The translations under genes were made by a program, and so were the position numbers. The notes beneath the pieces were generated by a model. That model did not search any database, had not been told where the DNA came from, and was given only the letters and a program-made list of their open reading frames with translations. Shown one piece after another: positions 1-10,099 of a DNA stretch of 64,000 bases. Each line of letters opens with the position of its first letter. Position 1 is the stretch's first letter. Where the stretch lies: assembly GCA_947396885.1 (NCBI GenBank), contig OX377204.1, forward strand, positions 49,773,139-49,837,138, written 5' to 3'. The stretch is from Heligmosomoides polygyrus polygyrus (Eukaryota; Nematoda; Chromadorea; Rhabditida; Heligmosomidae).

Positions 1-200
1 TTAGTTACCTATTGCGTCCCTTTGGTCTTCCAGTTGGGACATTAGTTCTTTTATTCGTATAGTTTTGGTAGAGACGTACTGTTGTACATCTGTTAGTTTT
101 CTGGAAAATTCCCATGGTTTCTGGAGTACCACTGTGTGGCTGTTACAGTAGTCCGCTGTAAGGGTGCGGAATGTGGGCTACCGTGTCCTCTGGGGCGAGG
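1..200. other. No recognisable feature
   Basis: Low-complexity T/G-rich sequence grading into the minisatellite that follows. I see no gene, RNA or element boundary in it. Confidence 0.5.
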
Positions 201-540
201 TTAGCCGGACACGGTGTAAAATTCCCAGCAGGGCCTTGCATGTGGCGGCGCGGGCTGAGTCACGTAGTGTAGCACTCCCGAGGCGGTCCGGAATGCGGCG
301 TCGCGGACATGAGTCACGCGGTGTAACACTCCCGAGGCGGTTGGGAGTCGTCGCGGACGTGAGTCACGCGGTGTAACACTCTCGAGATGGTCAGGAGTGC
401 GGCGTCGCAGACGTGAGTCACGCGGTGTAACACTCCCGAGATGGTCAGGAGTGCGGCGTCGCAGACGTGAGTCACGCGGTGTAACACTCCCGAGGCGGTC
501 GGGAGTGCGGCGTCGCGGACGTGAGGCGCACAGTGTAACA
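201..540. repeat. 54-bp minisatellite, about 6 units
   Basis: Units begin with GTGAGTCACGCGGTGTAACA and recur at 255, 309, 359, 413, 467 and 521, so the period is 54 bp with one 4-bp deletion in the unit starting at 309. A more diverged unit occupies 201-254. Because 54 is divisible by three, both strands stay open and give arginine-rich 18-residue repeat peptides. These look like by-products of the repeat rather than genes. Confidence 0.9.
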
Positions 541-639
541 TCGGTTTGTGCACGCGTTGACGGTTTTGCTATAGTTTTATCAGTATTATTGTTATTGTTA
601 GTATTATTCTTAGATTATTATTAGTAGTATGAGTATTTC

Positions 640-1480
640 TAAAGTGGGAGTTGAGATGAGTGATTTTAGTTGTTGCTGAGGCATCGCATTTTGTGGTGCC
701 GAAGTTCTTCTGGAATTGGTTAGTGCGTCTTGTTTTGGTGCTTTGTCGTTAGGTTGACTAGTCTTATTGTGCATTTTGTTTAATATTTGAGTTCGTTCTG
801 ATCGTTTAGTGCACCTTTGGTGGTGCTTGAGTTCGTCTAAATCGTCTGTTAGCCTCTTTTGGTGCTTTAGGCCTGAATTCGTTTCGGATCATCTGGTGCG
901 CAATATTTAGCCTGAATTGGTTTCGGATCTTTCCGTGCATGTCACCTCGTTCGGTGCATGCTTTCGCTCCTGCCTTATTTCGTTTCGTATCGATTCAAAC
1001 ACTGTGGACAGTATTGGATTCATCTTGTCTGAATTATTCGTTTGGTGCGTTAGATGGCTATTGTCTGGGCTCGTTTTGAACCGTCCGTGCCTTGGTGCCT
1101 GAGTTTGTTTCTGTTTAATATCGTTATGGGTCGTCCGGAGCACCTTTGGCGTGTGGAAACGTTTGGGCCTGAATTCGTTTTGGATCGGCCCCGATGCATG
1201 TTTGGTATATGCGGTTCATTGGTCCTGATTTCGTTTCGGATCGGCTCATGCATCATGTTTGGTGCATGGCCGCGATTGGCGCGATGTTTTTTGGCCAGGG
1301 TCCGTTTTGAACCGGCTTGAGTCGTTTGCTTGGTGCATGAGATTGATTCGCCCTGAGTTCGTTTCGGATCGGCCGATGCACCATGTTTGGTGCATGGCCT
1401 CTATTGGCCTGAGTTCGATTCTCATTCGGCCGATGCACCATGTTTGGACTGCATCAAGGTCCAATACGGTTTTGGTGGTT
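640..1480. repeat. Degenerate tandem array, unit about 60-65 bp
   Basis: Motifs resembling CCTGAATTCGTTTCGGATCG followed by a GCATGTTTGGTGCATGGCC-like segment recur irregularly, for example near 870, 910, 1170, 1230 and 1355. Spacing suggests a unit of about 60-65 bp, much diverged. Several short ORFs on both strands overlap it, but none shows a domain. Confidence 0.6.
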
Positions 1481-1823
1481 CAAAGCTATGACTCTTGTCC
1501 GATCATATTTATTGTGCAAGTGGTACATGTGCGGCTAAGGAAGAGAATAGATGATAGAGCGTTTAGTCTTGGTTAGTTCCTTCTTGTAGTCTTACCAGGA
1601 TACTATCCCAACGGTAGGTCGGAACGGCGCAAGTGTTGTGTATGGGCAGAACGGCCTCTCCCTGGGAAGCAACAAACTGCAGGTATCTCGACCCCAATAC
1701 AACTCTGCGCAGAGTTAGGGGCGGCGGAAGTCGCCTGTTAGCGCCCTGTTGATTCACGTGCTCCACAGCTGACGGGCGCGCGCGGGATGAGGGCTCGTAT
1801 CACGACCCAGCGCAGTGCACAGG

Positions 1824-1877
1824 TGGCGTAGTAGGGAAGCGCTCGGGCTCGTAAGCGAGGGATCGGGGTTTGGATCC
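1824..1877 (+). promoter_or_regulatory. tRNA-like Pol III box A/box B in left TIR of F2
   Basis: TGGCGTAGTAGG (1824-1835) fits a tRNA box A, and GGTTTGGATCC (1867-1877) is one or two bases from the box B consensus GGTTCGANTCC. The B box sits in a short stem like a T arm. It is followed by a TTTTGCACTTTTCCA segment that is also found after the F1 module. It is not a usable tRNA: no clear acceptor stem closes it. Confidence 0.6.
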
Positions 1878-1990
1878 CGCAAACTGCGATTGTTTTGCAC
1901 TTTTCCAAAATCCATATTCATCATGTAGGTAATCCACCTAGGGTATTATAGTGTGTTATAGAGCATGTTTACATATACATATATCACGCA

Positions 1991-2500
1991 TACCGTTAAC
2001 AAGGGTGGTCCAGACAGAGTCACCGATTTCGCTGAAACTTCGTCCATGGGGGTTATTTGGGGTGCTGATCACGAATCTGATATCCGTTCTTCACGATTCG
2101 GTCGGAGGCCACCCATACCGTTAACAAGGGTGGTCCAGGCAGGGTCACCGATTTCGCTGAAACTTCGTCTAATGGGGTTATTTGGGGTGCTGATCACGAA
2201 TCTGATATCCATTCTTCACGATTCGGCTGGATAATATAAATACAGGAAGGCACAGGATTACAATCCTAAAGTTTCTGCTGGTGACGGCAGGTAGAGACAG
2301 AATCGTGAAAAACGGATGTCAGATTCGTGATCAGCACCCCAAATATCCACCCCTAGATGAAGTTTCAGCGAAATCGGTGACCCTGCCTGGACCACCCTTG
2401 TTAACGGTATGGCTGGCCTCCGACCGAATCGTGAAAAACGGATGTCATATTCGTGATCAGCACCCCAATAAACCGCCCTAGAAGAAGTTTCAGCAAAAAA
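1991..2500. repeat. About 125-bp modules, two direct and two inverted, core of F2
   Basis: Units start with TACCGTTAACAAGGGTGGTCC at about 1991 and 2116. Two inverted units occupy about 2285-2490. Each contains the phrase GATTCGTGATCAGCACCCC or its reverse complement. The same phrase recurs at 21165-21300, 41595-41650 and 63510-63700 inside different elements. Confidence 0.8.
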
Positions 2501-2758
2501 AAAAATTTGACCGAAGTCTTGTTGGTGGAGTCGGAACTTTTAACTAGTGCCACAAAATATCTATCGTTACATAACTACAGCTTCACACAAAATAGGCTTA
2601 AAATAAGTGACACATAGAAGTGAACATTTTAGCTAATCTGTAGTTTGAAGCACATGTTATATGTAAACATGCTCTATAACACACTATAATACCCCTAGCT
2701 GGATTACCTATATGATATACATGGCTTTTGCAAAAGTGCAAAAGAAACACAGTCTGCG

Positions 2759-2813
2759 GGATCCAAACCACCGACCCCTCGCTCACGAGTCCGAGCTCTT
2801 CCCTACTACGCCA
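2759..2813 (-). promoter_or_regulatory. tRNA-like Pol III box A/box B in right TIR of F2
   Basis: Inverted counterpart of the module at 1824-1877: box B reads GGTTTGGATCC on the minus strand (2759-2769) and box A TGGCGTAGTAGG (2802-2813). Both TIRs would therefore direct transcription inward, toward the element core. Confidence 0.6.
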
Positions 2814-3059
2814 CCTGTGCACTGCGCCGATCCTCGATACCAGCCCTCATCCCGCGCGTGCCCCTCAGCTGAGGAGCACGTGAATCAACAGGGCGCCAAC
2901 AGGCGACTTCCGTCGCCCCTAACCTTGCGCAGAGTTGTATTGGGGTCGAGATACCTGCAGTTTGTTACTTCCCAGGGAGAGGCGGTTCTGCTCATATACA
3001 ACACTTGCGCCGTTCCGACCTACCGTTGAGATAGTATCCTGGTTAGTCTTTCTTGAGTT

Positions 3060-3892
3060 CTTGATGTAGTCTTTCTTGAGTCTTGATGGCCAGTCGGCCT
3101 AGTTCTTGTGGCTCTGACAGGCCAGAGTGGGATCGTCCTGTAGGACGCCCACTCCTCTGCTTCGGCCGCGGAGGCCACGGCAGTCCTTGCTGCGGGCCTC
3201 GGCGACCGGGATGGTACTTGTTGAGCGAGCCTCGTCGGCGGCTCTCTTGAGTTCTTGAGACGGCAAGATGGCGGCGGCGGAGGCGACGGTGGCGACGGTT
3301 GAGGCCGGAGCTGGAGCTGGAGAGCTGCTGCGAGACGAGACGAGACTGCCCTCTGCCCGGAGGAGGCTGCTTATATACGTTTTCCGGGGGGCGGGCAGTG
3401 TGGCGGCAGTGGTCTGTTGGGGGCGGGCCGCTTTACACTCGTGCCGGCCGGCAGGCCGGCTCTTGAGCCGAGTATTGATTGAAGTATCATGATTCCGTTG
3501 TACGGAAGTCATGACAGATGGGCTTTATGCCTAACGTTCTTGACATTGCAAGAGGTTAGACGGGTATATGTTGTGATCGAAAATCTTGCGCTTGTGGAAC
3601 TCGAACTAATCTTTAAGTTTCGCGTGCCGGCAGAGTTTCAATCACGAAACATCATTTTAACAGCTTGTAGTTCTACGTATCCTACTTCTATGGGATATTG
3701 CGGAGGCAATTTGATTACATATTTGGCCTATGCAATAACAAGCAGTGACCAAAGTAAGCACCACATGAAGGGGACATATCGGCGTTTACCCTGATCGATC
3801 GAATACGGACAAGAATGGTTCCCAGGCTAATCCGACCGCGCCGCGATCGCCGAGGAGGCGCGTGTCGCTGTCGCAGAAGTGTGAATGGGCCT
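3060..3892. other. GC-rich stretch without a recognisable gene
   Basis: 3099-3512 is GC-rich with open frames on both strands (137 codons minus, 74 codons plus) whose translations are low-complexity and carry no domain. 3830-3892 resembles the right tip of a Harbinger-type MITE (GAAGTGTGAATGGGCCTTAA), but I could not find its left end. The rest holds nothing I recognise. Confidence 0.5.
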
Positions 3893-3895
3893 TAA

Positions 3896-5665
3896 GGCCC
3901 CGTTTATACTTCGTCGCGGCGCGACGCGATGGCCACGCAATGGGGCCAAATTGATTGATCGCGTCGCGGAGCGACGACGCCAGCCGTCCGGAATGAATCG
4001 CGTGAATCCGCGACCAATCGCGTCGCCCTGCGTCGGATCGCGTCGCGCTCGAAATGGGTGCGATGCGATGGATCGCGGTGAATTGGGGCGCGGACGTGGT
4101 GGATTGGGGCGCGGGATGGCTCCGATCAGCTGATTTTCGCAGTGTGGACCCGCACTTGCTCTTGCTTTGTTGATTTATTTGTCGTCGGTGACACCTTTTA
4201 CATCTTTTATGCTTTCCCAATAAACATTTCGGTTTCGTATCAGGTCCAGGGTGCCCGAATTCCATGGATGCGAGCCGGATTTCGCGCACAAGGTGAGTTT
4301 CTCTTCAAGTTTTGTTGTTTTCTCGTGTTTATTCCTACCTATTTGCTTTGTGTTTTTTCTTAGTTGTTGCTGACATGCCCTTCTCTGTTTTTGTAATGTG
4401 CTCCACCCTTGCTGTTCGATTTCAGGTCGCCGTCCGTATGGATTCCATGGAGGCGAGCCGGATTTCGCGCACAAGATGAGTTTCTCTTCAAGTTTTGATG
4501 ATTTCTCTTGTTTATTTCCACTGTGTTTTGTCGTGATTGTGTTCTGCTTTTTTATTTATTAGTATTGTTATTGTCTGTTGATGTTAGTAGTCATCCCTAC
4601 CCCATTTCCCTTCCGATACGCATATCCTCTGGCGTATCCACGATGCATTGCTAACTTTTAGGAACAGCCATGGCTCAGGAGCGCTAGAGGCGTAAGCGTC
4701 CGATGACGTTTAGGATCTAGAGCGCCTAGAGAATGTCTAGAGAAATGCCTAGAGAATGCCAGAGGCGTGTCCCTGATTACTATTAGTTCTATTAGTTTTA
4801 TTATCATATCATTCTTTATAGCTTAACATCTTCAGGTCAGTTCGCCACTATGGCTTGTACTGCCCAGTTGTTTCAACGGACTGCGCCTCTGTTCCCTTCG
4901 CCCTTAATCCCCCTGCCCCTTGTTCTTTTCCGAACATTCTCTGCTAATCCCTGCAATTGTCCGCCCCAATCAACTGTTTCGTCAAATAATGAGTGCTGCT
5001 ATTCTGCTTACTTTTCTCGCTACAGGTTATGTCCAGGTAAGTTTTATGGTATTTCCATTCGTCCACTGCAGTAGCCTGGTATGAGGTGGACTTGCGGCAG
5101 AACTCATGAAGATTCTCGGCCATTTCTCCCTTATACTGGCTCATATTGCAGACTGTTTAGTGTATCCTTTTTTACAATACCTAAACAAAACCTTCTATGC
5201 TTCTTTGCTAATATTCTTAGGCTCTGTTTCTTTGTTTTTTATTTTTTTCTGCTCGAGCCTGAGAGCTCTGGTGGGCAAGTTTAGACTATGTGTGTTCTTT
5301 GGGTACGCAGCCAAGGTTAGATGGCGCTTCGACTTACTCGTTATAGCTTTAGCAGTACCAGCAAGCAGCAGTCTGATGTTCTTCTAGAAGATTCGGAGGT
5401 GTGGCATGGCACCAGCCTTGATTATAGTGCTTTATGTTCTAGACTGTCTTTTGGTAACCCATTCTATGATTCAGGAGGCAGTGTCGCAGCCAGGACCCGG
5501 AAATGTGTGCACAGTTGCGTGTGTGCAAGTACGCAATGGTGCGTAATCGCGAATCGCGTCGCCGGCTGTTCGGAGTGCTCATCGTCGTGCGAAACAGCGC
5601 GACGCGATTGGACGCATCGCGCCGTTGGAATCGCGTCGCCCCGCGATGGAAGTATAAACGGGGCC
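3896..5665. mobile_element. Harbinger-type TIR element, 1.77 kb (TAA target duplication)
   Basis: The tips are GGCCCCGTTTATACTTC and its inverse GAAGTATAAACGGGGCC, flanked by TAA on both sides (3893-3895 and 5666-5668). Subterminal sequence is packed with GCGTCGC/GCGACGC words in inverted arrangement. A 3-bp TAA/TTA duplication and GG(C)C tips match the PIF/Harbinger superfamily. I find no transposase or Myb-like protein, so it is probably non-autonomous. Its interior contains splice-like signals described separately. Confidence 0.75.
4195..4490 (+). other. Direct repeat of a possible exon inside the Harbinger-type element
   Basis: Two segments sharing CCATGGANGCGAGCCGGATT, about 190 bp apart (near 4260 and 4445), are each preceded by a pyrimidine tract ending in CAG (TCGTATCAG at 4235-4243, GATTTCAG at 4419-4426). 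The first is followed by GTGAGTTTCTC, a good donor site; the second has ATGAGTTTCTC at that place. This looks like a duplicated short exon with introns, or a plain duplication. Other acceptor-like TTTTAG and CTTCAG sites follow at about 4660 and 4832. No product is recognised. Confidence 0.35.
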
Positions 5666-5739
5666 TAAGGGATCGCTTATTGTGCGCGCGAAGCGCGACG
5701 TTATGTAATGATGGGCTCCCATATCGAGGGGACGACGCA

Positions 5740-6147
5740 CCCATCCTGTGGAAGACGGCATGGGGCAGGTGGACGTGGCTGTCGAAGAAATCGGAGTAGA
5801 AGTCGTGGATGACCTTCTCCATTGTCCTTCTGGAAGAGGTAAGGGCCTCATCAGAAGGTAGGAGAACGGCTATTTTGGTCTTGAAGTTGGAAAAGATCCG
5901 GCGGGCATTTCGGATGCTTAACACTGCAGTTTCAGCCAACACCAGCGCTCTTCTCTACCTAAGATCCTCCCCCCCCCCCCCTTTATCGCCTGCCCGCATA
6001 GCCTCGCAAGCTCGGACGCCTGGTGTTAGTTGCCTGACGCTCGTGCAGCTTCACGCTGGCATATCAGCTCGAGTTTCAGGGGATAAACGTCTCCTCCCCT
6101 CGCATGTTCCGCGGAACCATTCGACTTCGGAGTCGTAGGTGGTGTGT
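5740..6147 (-). pseudogene. RTE retrotransposon relic R1, endonuclease-RT linker
   Basis: Minus-strand translation gives typical RTE linker phrases (an NFKTK-like segment, then EKVIHDFYSDFFDSHVHLP). Upstream the frame runs directly from the endonuclease start (YDSE..WFRGTC) into the linker (RRLSPET-like), so most of the endonuclease domain is missing. The same deletion is present in R2 at 7120-7210. The reading frame is broken by stops and a C-run at 5970-5983. RTE elements move by target-primed reverse transcription; this copy cannot encode an active enzyme. Confidence 0.75.
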
Positions 6148-6150
6148 TAA

Positions 6151-6282
6151 GGCGCGCTTATGCTTCCGATGAGGAGCGACGCAACGCCACATATTGTGGT
6201 CACATTGATCGAGCGACGCGATTCATCAATTTGGCCGCTATATGTGGCGTCGCGTCGCTCCTCGTCGAACTATAAACGGCCC
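6151..6282. mobile_element. Small Harbinger-type MITE inserted in RTE relic R1
   Basis: Imperfect palindrome: GGCGCGCTTATGCTTC at the left is matched by an inverted GGGCCGTTTATAGTTC at the right, with inverted GGAGCGACGC/GCGTCGCTCC subterminal parts. TAA precedes it (6148-6150); TTG follows, so the duplication is imperfect. It interrupts the RTE reading frame between the ETRRHQ and TYDSE parts. Confidence 0.7.
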
Positions 6283-6285
6283 TTG

Positions 6286-6416
6286 GGCGTTGGTGTCTTC
6301 TCGTCTCAGTTAGTTCGATGACGTGGTAATTAATCTTCCCGGCTTGTATCGTGAGGTCCTCGATGGATGTTCGATGCGAGCGTGCGGGCGTTGTAAGTGC
6401 GATCTGGAGGATCCCC
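6286..6416 (-). pseudogene. RTE relic R1, endonuclease start
   Basis: Minus-strand translation contains the RTE endonuclease beginning (IEDLTIQAGKINYHVIELTETRRH), homologous to R2, R3 and R7. At 6416 it abuts a short RT-derived piece in the opposite orientation. Confidence 0.75.
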
Positions 6417-6985
6417 AGAACGCTGGACGAAGGACGGTCATGCGAGCGTGATGTGCAGCCCAACGTTCCCACACGCACGATCAAAGTCGGCAAGCATTCG
6501 CTCCGCCTTACTAATGCTCGCTGTTATGAGTACGACGTCATCAGCTAAGCGAAGATGGTGCAGCTGCTAGTCGTCGACCTTCATTCGCACGTCTTTCCAT
6601 TTTAGTTCGTGTATGGCGCCATCGAGAGTGGCGCTGAAGAGCTTCGGGGATATGGTATCCCCTTGCCGATCTCCTCTCTCCACGACGATGACGACGTCGT
6701 TGTAGAAAGGTGAAATCTTGGTCAAGAATCCACTGCACAACTCTTGAAGTGCTCTGATGTACTGAGAAGGAAGGAACGGTCTGGGTAGGAGGGCTTCGAT
6801 AACCTCTTCTGTTTCGACAGAGTCGAATGCCTTCTTCAGGTCGATGAACGTAAGGCACAGCGGCAGCCTATACTTTCGCGATACTTTGATGAGCTTCGCA
6901 TTGTTGTGTTTGTGGTCGATCGTGCATCGGATCATCTCCGAAATCTTGCTTGTTCGCATGGCCGTCCATCGTCCAGCGTTCAGCG
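6417..6985 (-). pseudogene. RTE reverse transcriptase segment between two endonuclease arms
   Basis: Minus-strand translation shows the RT palm: LPLCLTFIDLKKAFDSVETE, then an RQGDTISPKLFSATL-like motif and a LADDVVLIT-like catalytic box, the last two in another frame. It runs from about 6985 down to 6455. At both ends (6418-6450 and 6955-6985) lies a copy of the RTLDEG-PCE coding stretch, and each abuts the start of an endonuclease facing outward. The segment forms the loop of an inverted-duplication structure. Confidence 0.75.
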
Positions 6986-8000
6986 GATCCTCCAGATCTG
7001 CACTTACAACGCCCACACGCTCGCATCGGACATCCATCGAGGACCTCATGATACAAGCCGGGAAGATCAAATACGACGTCATCGGTCTAACCGAGACGAG
7101 AACACACCAACGCCTATTGCATCACCTACGACTCCGTAGAAGAGTTGTTCCTCGGAACATGCGACAGCAGGGCAGGAGACGTGTGTCTCTCGAAACTCTT
7201 AAGCTGATATGCCAGCGTGGATCAGCACGAGCGTCAGGCAAATAACAACAGGCGTCCCATCTTGCGAAGCGATGCAGAGCGGCGATAAAGGAGGATTTTG
7301 ATGTGAGAAGAGCGCAGGTGTTGACTGAAGTAACAGACGCAGTGTTGAGCATCCCCAATGCCTGTCGAAACTTCTCCAACTTCAAGACCAAAATAACCGC
7401 TTTCCAACCTCCTGATGAAACCGTCGCCTCTTCCAGGAGAAGAAGGTCATTCACGACTTCTACTCCAATCTCTTGCGACACCCCCGTCTTCTTGCCCCAT
7501 GCCGTCTTCCGCAGGATGGGTGCATCGCCCTCTCTGTCTGCCTTTCAAGATCCGACACACTATCCATCGGTGAAGAAGTCCTATACCGACAGGATCAAAC
7601 CCCGAACGCCTGAATAACCTCCCGCCAGCGCTCGTTAACACCCTGGTGCGGCTCTTCACATGCTACCTGTCGGAGCGCAAGGTACAATCTCAGTGGAAGA
7701 CCAGCAAGACCATCATGCTGTACAAGAAGAGAGATGTGCACGAGATTGGCAACTATCGCCCGATCTGCCTGCTGTCCGTGCTGCTGAAGTTATTCATACG
7801 GGTCATTCTGGGGCCGGATTCATCAACGACTTACGTAACTTTAACGGAGAATCGTAGCTTATCAAGCGATATGGTGAGCGATAAGCCGCGTTAAAAGCTC
7901 AGATAGCGCGGCGTTTCGCTCACCATATCGCTTGATAAGCTACGATTCTCCGTTAAAGCTACGTAAGTCGTTGATGAATTCGGCCCCTGGACAGAATTAG
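6986..8000 (+). pseudogene. RTE relic R2, deleted endonuclease to early RT
   Basis: The plus strand encodes IEDLMIQAGKIKYDVIGLTE, then after VVPRNMRQQ jumps to the linker (RRRVSLETLKLICQRGSARA), a deletion of most of the endonuclease. It continues through the linker to early RT motifs (NYRPICLLSVLLKLFIRVIL). MITE M1 interrupts the frame at 7811-7986; the reading resumes as DRI after it. Several frameshifts are present. Confidence 0.8.
7811..7986. mobile_element. MITE M1, nearly perfect palindrome with CTG duplication
   Basis: The tips are GGGCCGGATTCATCAACGAC and the inverse, and the element is almost fully self-complementary. CTG lies on both sides (7808-7810 and 7987-7989). Removing the element and one CTG restores RTE codons for V-I-L-D-R-I, so the insertion limits are well supported. 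Related copies: M2 at 15408-15584 and a half copy at 59005-59113. The superfamily is not recognised. Confidence 0.85.
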
Positions 8001-8538
8001 TTACATGCCCTTCAAGAAAATACAAGTGTTGTTGTGTGGTACGTTCACAGACGTCCCTTATAGTAATCATGTGCATTTAAGCGGCTAATTTTCATTCAGA
8101 TGAATTCTAACCTCGAAGAGAAACGTCGGAATTTCCTTAATCCAACAGCATTTTGAATTAGTTTATAAGTTGCGAAGTTTTCAAACGATTTAGGACCCAA
8201 AAAGCCTTTAATCATAAATCGTAAAAAATTTACCCAGAAGGGCCATAAATCCTAAATCGTGATCACGCGCACCCTTGGACCATGGAAATATCGATCGATA
8301 TTGCTTGATCAATCGACATGTGGTCTTATGCATAGGAAATACAGTTGTGGAAGAACTTTGTAAGTGGGGATTGTTCCAGCAGGCTCTTGCACGCACGAAC
8401 CACCTTGGGTACAGACTAGACTTGAGCTGAATTAATTGGGTCTTATAATCGTTCGTGCGGGTTTGAACAATTAATCGCTCGATTACACAAAGATCCTAAA
8501 CCACTGTTGCTCGAACATTGTTCGCAATCGAGGAGGGG
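8001..8538. other. No recognisable feature
   Basis: AT-rich sequence without domain-bearing ORFs or clear repeats. It leads into a region unusually rich in TTCGAA words. Confidence 0.4.
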
Positions 8539-8775
8539 GAAAAGCATTGTTCGAATGTTGTTCGAAATCGAACAATGCTCGAGCAATATCAAGAGTCGGC
8601 CGCCTGGGTATGGACCGTCCCAGTTCCAAAAAAAACCCTTCAAACTCGCTCCACATCTACGCCTTCGGTAATTTGCGGGAACGATTTGCGATTTCCTTCC
8701 GAGAGTTCTGGCGGCCGACTCTTGACATTGTTTGAACATTGTTCGATTTCGAACAACATTCGAACAATGCTTTTT
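8539..8775. mobile_element. Palindromic MITE-like element rich in TTCGAA
   Basis: Inverted arms of about 66 bp (8539-8604 and 8710-8775) share GCATTGTTCGAATGTTGTTC and end at the centre with AGAGTCGGCCGCC. The roughly 105-bp centre is unique. TTCGAA-type words continue outside to about 8890 and reappear at 9160-9320 and 10250-10370. I could not define a target duplication. Confidence 0.6.
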
Positions 8776-9343
8776 CGCGATCATCGATTTCAAAAATCTG
8801 CGATTTCATTTTGAGGGTTCGATTTCGAAAATCACGAGGTTTTGTTCGAAATGCGAAATCGAACGGTGTTCGAACAATGCTTGAGAGCGAGGAATTCGTC
8901 AGAGTGGTTTAGATGGGGAGTTCGAATAGAGGTGGCAGTTGTTTAAAGGTAATGCGATATTTTGTTTGTAGGTGCTGAACATACCTAGGACGTAAGAGTC
9001 CGATTTTTTTAGGTTATTAGAATCTCTGAGAAATCTCAAAAATCTCATCACCACTAAGCAGCATCATGAAAATTGCTGCTGTCCAGTCGATTCTGATGAC
9101 AATGTTATAATTTTGGGTACTATCTCATCTTAATGCCTAGTTTCGAGTAGAGCTTTGTTCGAATGACCTCTTCGAGTAGGTATTCTAATGATTTTCTTTC
9201 GAATTTGAAATTGAATTCGAATATTCAAAGAATTGTGTTTTCGAATGTATTCGAATTTGAATCTTCATAGAAACCACAATTTTCGAATATGTTCAAATTC
9301 GAACACTCGAAAAATGCGGGCATTTGAAACCACTCCAACATTC

Positions 9344-9494
9344 GAAGATTTTGCGAATGCACAACTATAGTGTTGTGCGTATAGTTGATCCCATGCTGAT
9401 TGTTTCAATGGTAAGGCTATGACTTTGGCAAACAAATGCGCGATAAACGTTTTCAACGTTTTCAACACCATAGTTGTGCATTCGCAAAATCTTC
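9344..9494. repeat. 25-bp perfect inverted repeat, hairpin element
   Basis: GAAGATTTTGCGAATGCACA and five further bases at 9344-9368 are exactly inverted at 9470-9494, with about 100 bp between. This looks like a small hairpin MITE; no family is recognised. Confidence 0.7.
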
Positions 9495-9674
9495 AAGTGA
9501 TAAAATAGAATTTTTTTTGTAAAAGTGATGATCCATGTACTACAAAATACATGCATGCATGCACCAGTAAAATGCTACCTTAAACTATTTCTGTGGGCCG
9601 TTTCAAGCAGTTTGTACTTCGCTGAGAGCCTTTTCTTATTGCGATAGTAAACAGAACACAGCTAATATAGCTTT

Positions 9675-10092
9675 CTAGGAATTATTAAGGAGTTGAACGA
9701 ACTCGGAGTCCGCGGTAAACTGCGAGAGAAGCGGAAAGGTACTAGTTGCGGTTAGGCTTAGATATGCATCATACATGTCTTCTTGTTGAAGACTCTTCAG
9801 AACGCTAACGGATACAAGAATGCGGCTGTTTGGTGGATCTTCGCTAGAGAAGACGGCAAGACAATTCTCTAATAGGTTCTCCAATGAAACTATAAGGATT
9901 GCTGCATTCCTTGACCCAGGTCTCGCCTCCGTATATCGGAAGATTGTGGGCAAAAACAATAGTTTGGAGTTTCGCACTTCTTTTTTGCCCAACCCCTTCA
10001 ATTTTTTTTCCGTCGGTAGGAAATTTCCTCGCCACTAGGCGTAATTTGCTCAACCCTAGGGAATGCCCACTACTTGCAAAGGAAGTAACCAA
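9675..10092 (-). other. Unrecognised minus-strand reading frames
   Basis: Two overlapping minus-strand frames (108 codons at 9675-10001 and 82 codons at 9844-10092) look like one coding relic broken by a frameshift, since the second reads ETWVKECSNPYSFIGEPIRE and the first continues the sense. I do not recognise the family. It lies downstream of the aquaglyceroporin exon on the same strand but does not resemble an aquaporin C-terminus. Confidence 0.3.
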
Positions 10093-10099
10093 GTATCTT

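Larger units (their letters stand above)
1594..3043. mobile_element. Long-TIR DNA element, family F2
   Basis: The ends are ACCAGG...CCTGGT and form inverted repeats of about 390 bp (1594-1985 and 2650-3043). A perfect 7-bp direct repeat, TAGTCTT, flanks the element (1587-1593 and 3044-3050), consistent with a target-site duplication, although nearby sequence is itself rich in AGTCTTTCTTGAG. No transposase is encoded, so the element is non-autonomous. Each TIR contains a tRNA-like box A/box B module. The core is two copies of a roughly 125-bp module followed by two inverted copies. The tips resemble families F1 and F3. The superfamily is not determined; long TIRs suggest a Mutator-like element but this is inference. 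Confidence 0.8.

Noticed and set aside
164..540. CRISPR-like array
   Set aside because: Units are contiguous without unique spacers, and the DNA is eukaryotic.
164..624. Arg-rich ORFs over the 54-bp minisatellite as proteins
   Set aside because: They exist on both strands and in several frames because the repeat unit is divisible by three; no domain, splice context or codon bias is visible.
3099..3512. 137-codon minus-strand ORF and 74-codon plus-strand ORF as genes
   Set aside because: The region is GC-rich, so few stops are expected. The translations are low-complexity and overlap each other on opposite strands.
9675..10001. C-terminal exon of the aquaglyceroporin
   Set aside because: It is on the right strand and downstream, but the translation has no aquaporin helix-six features.
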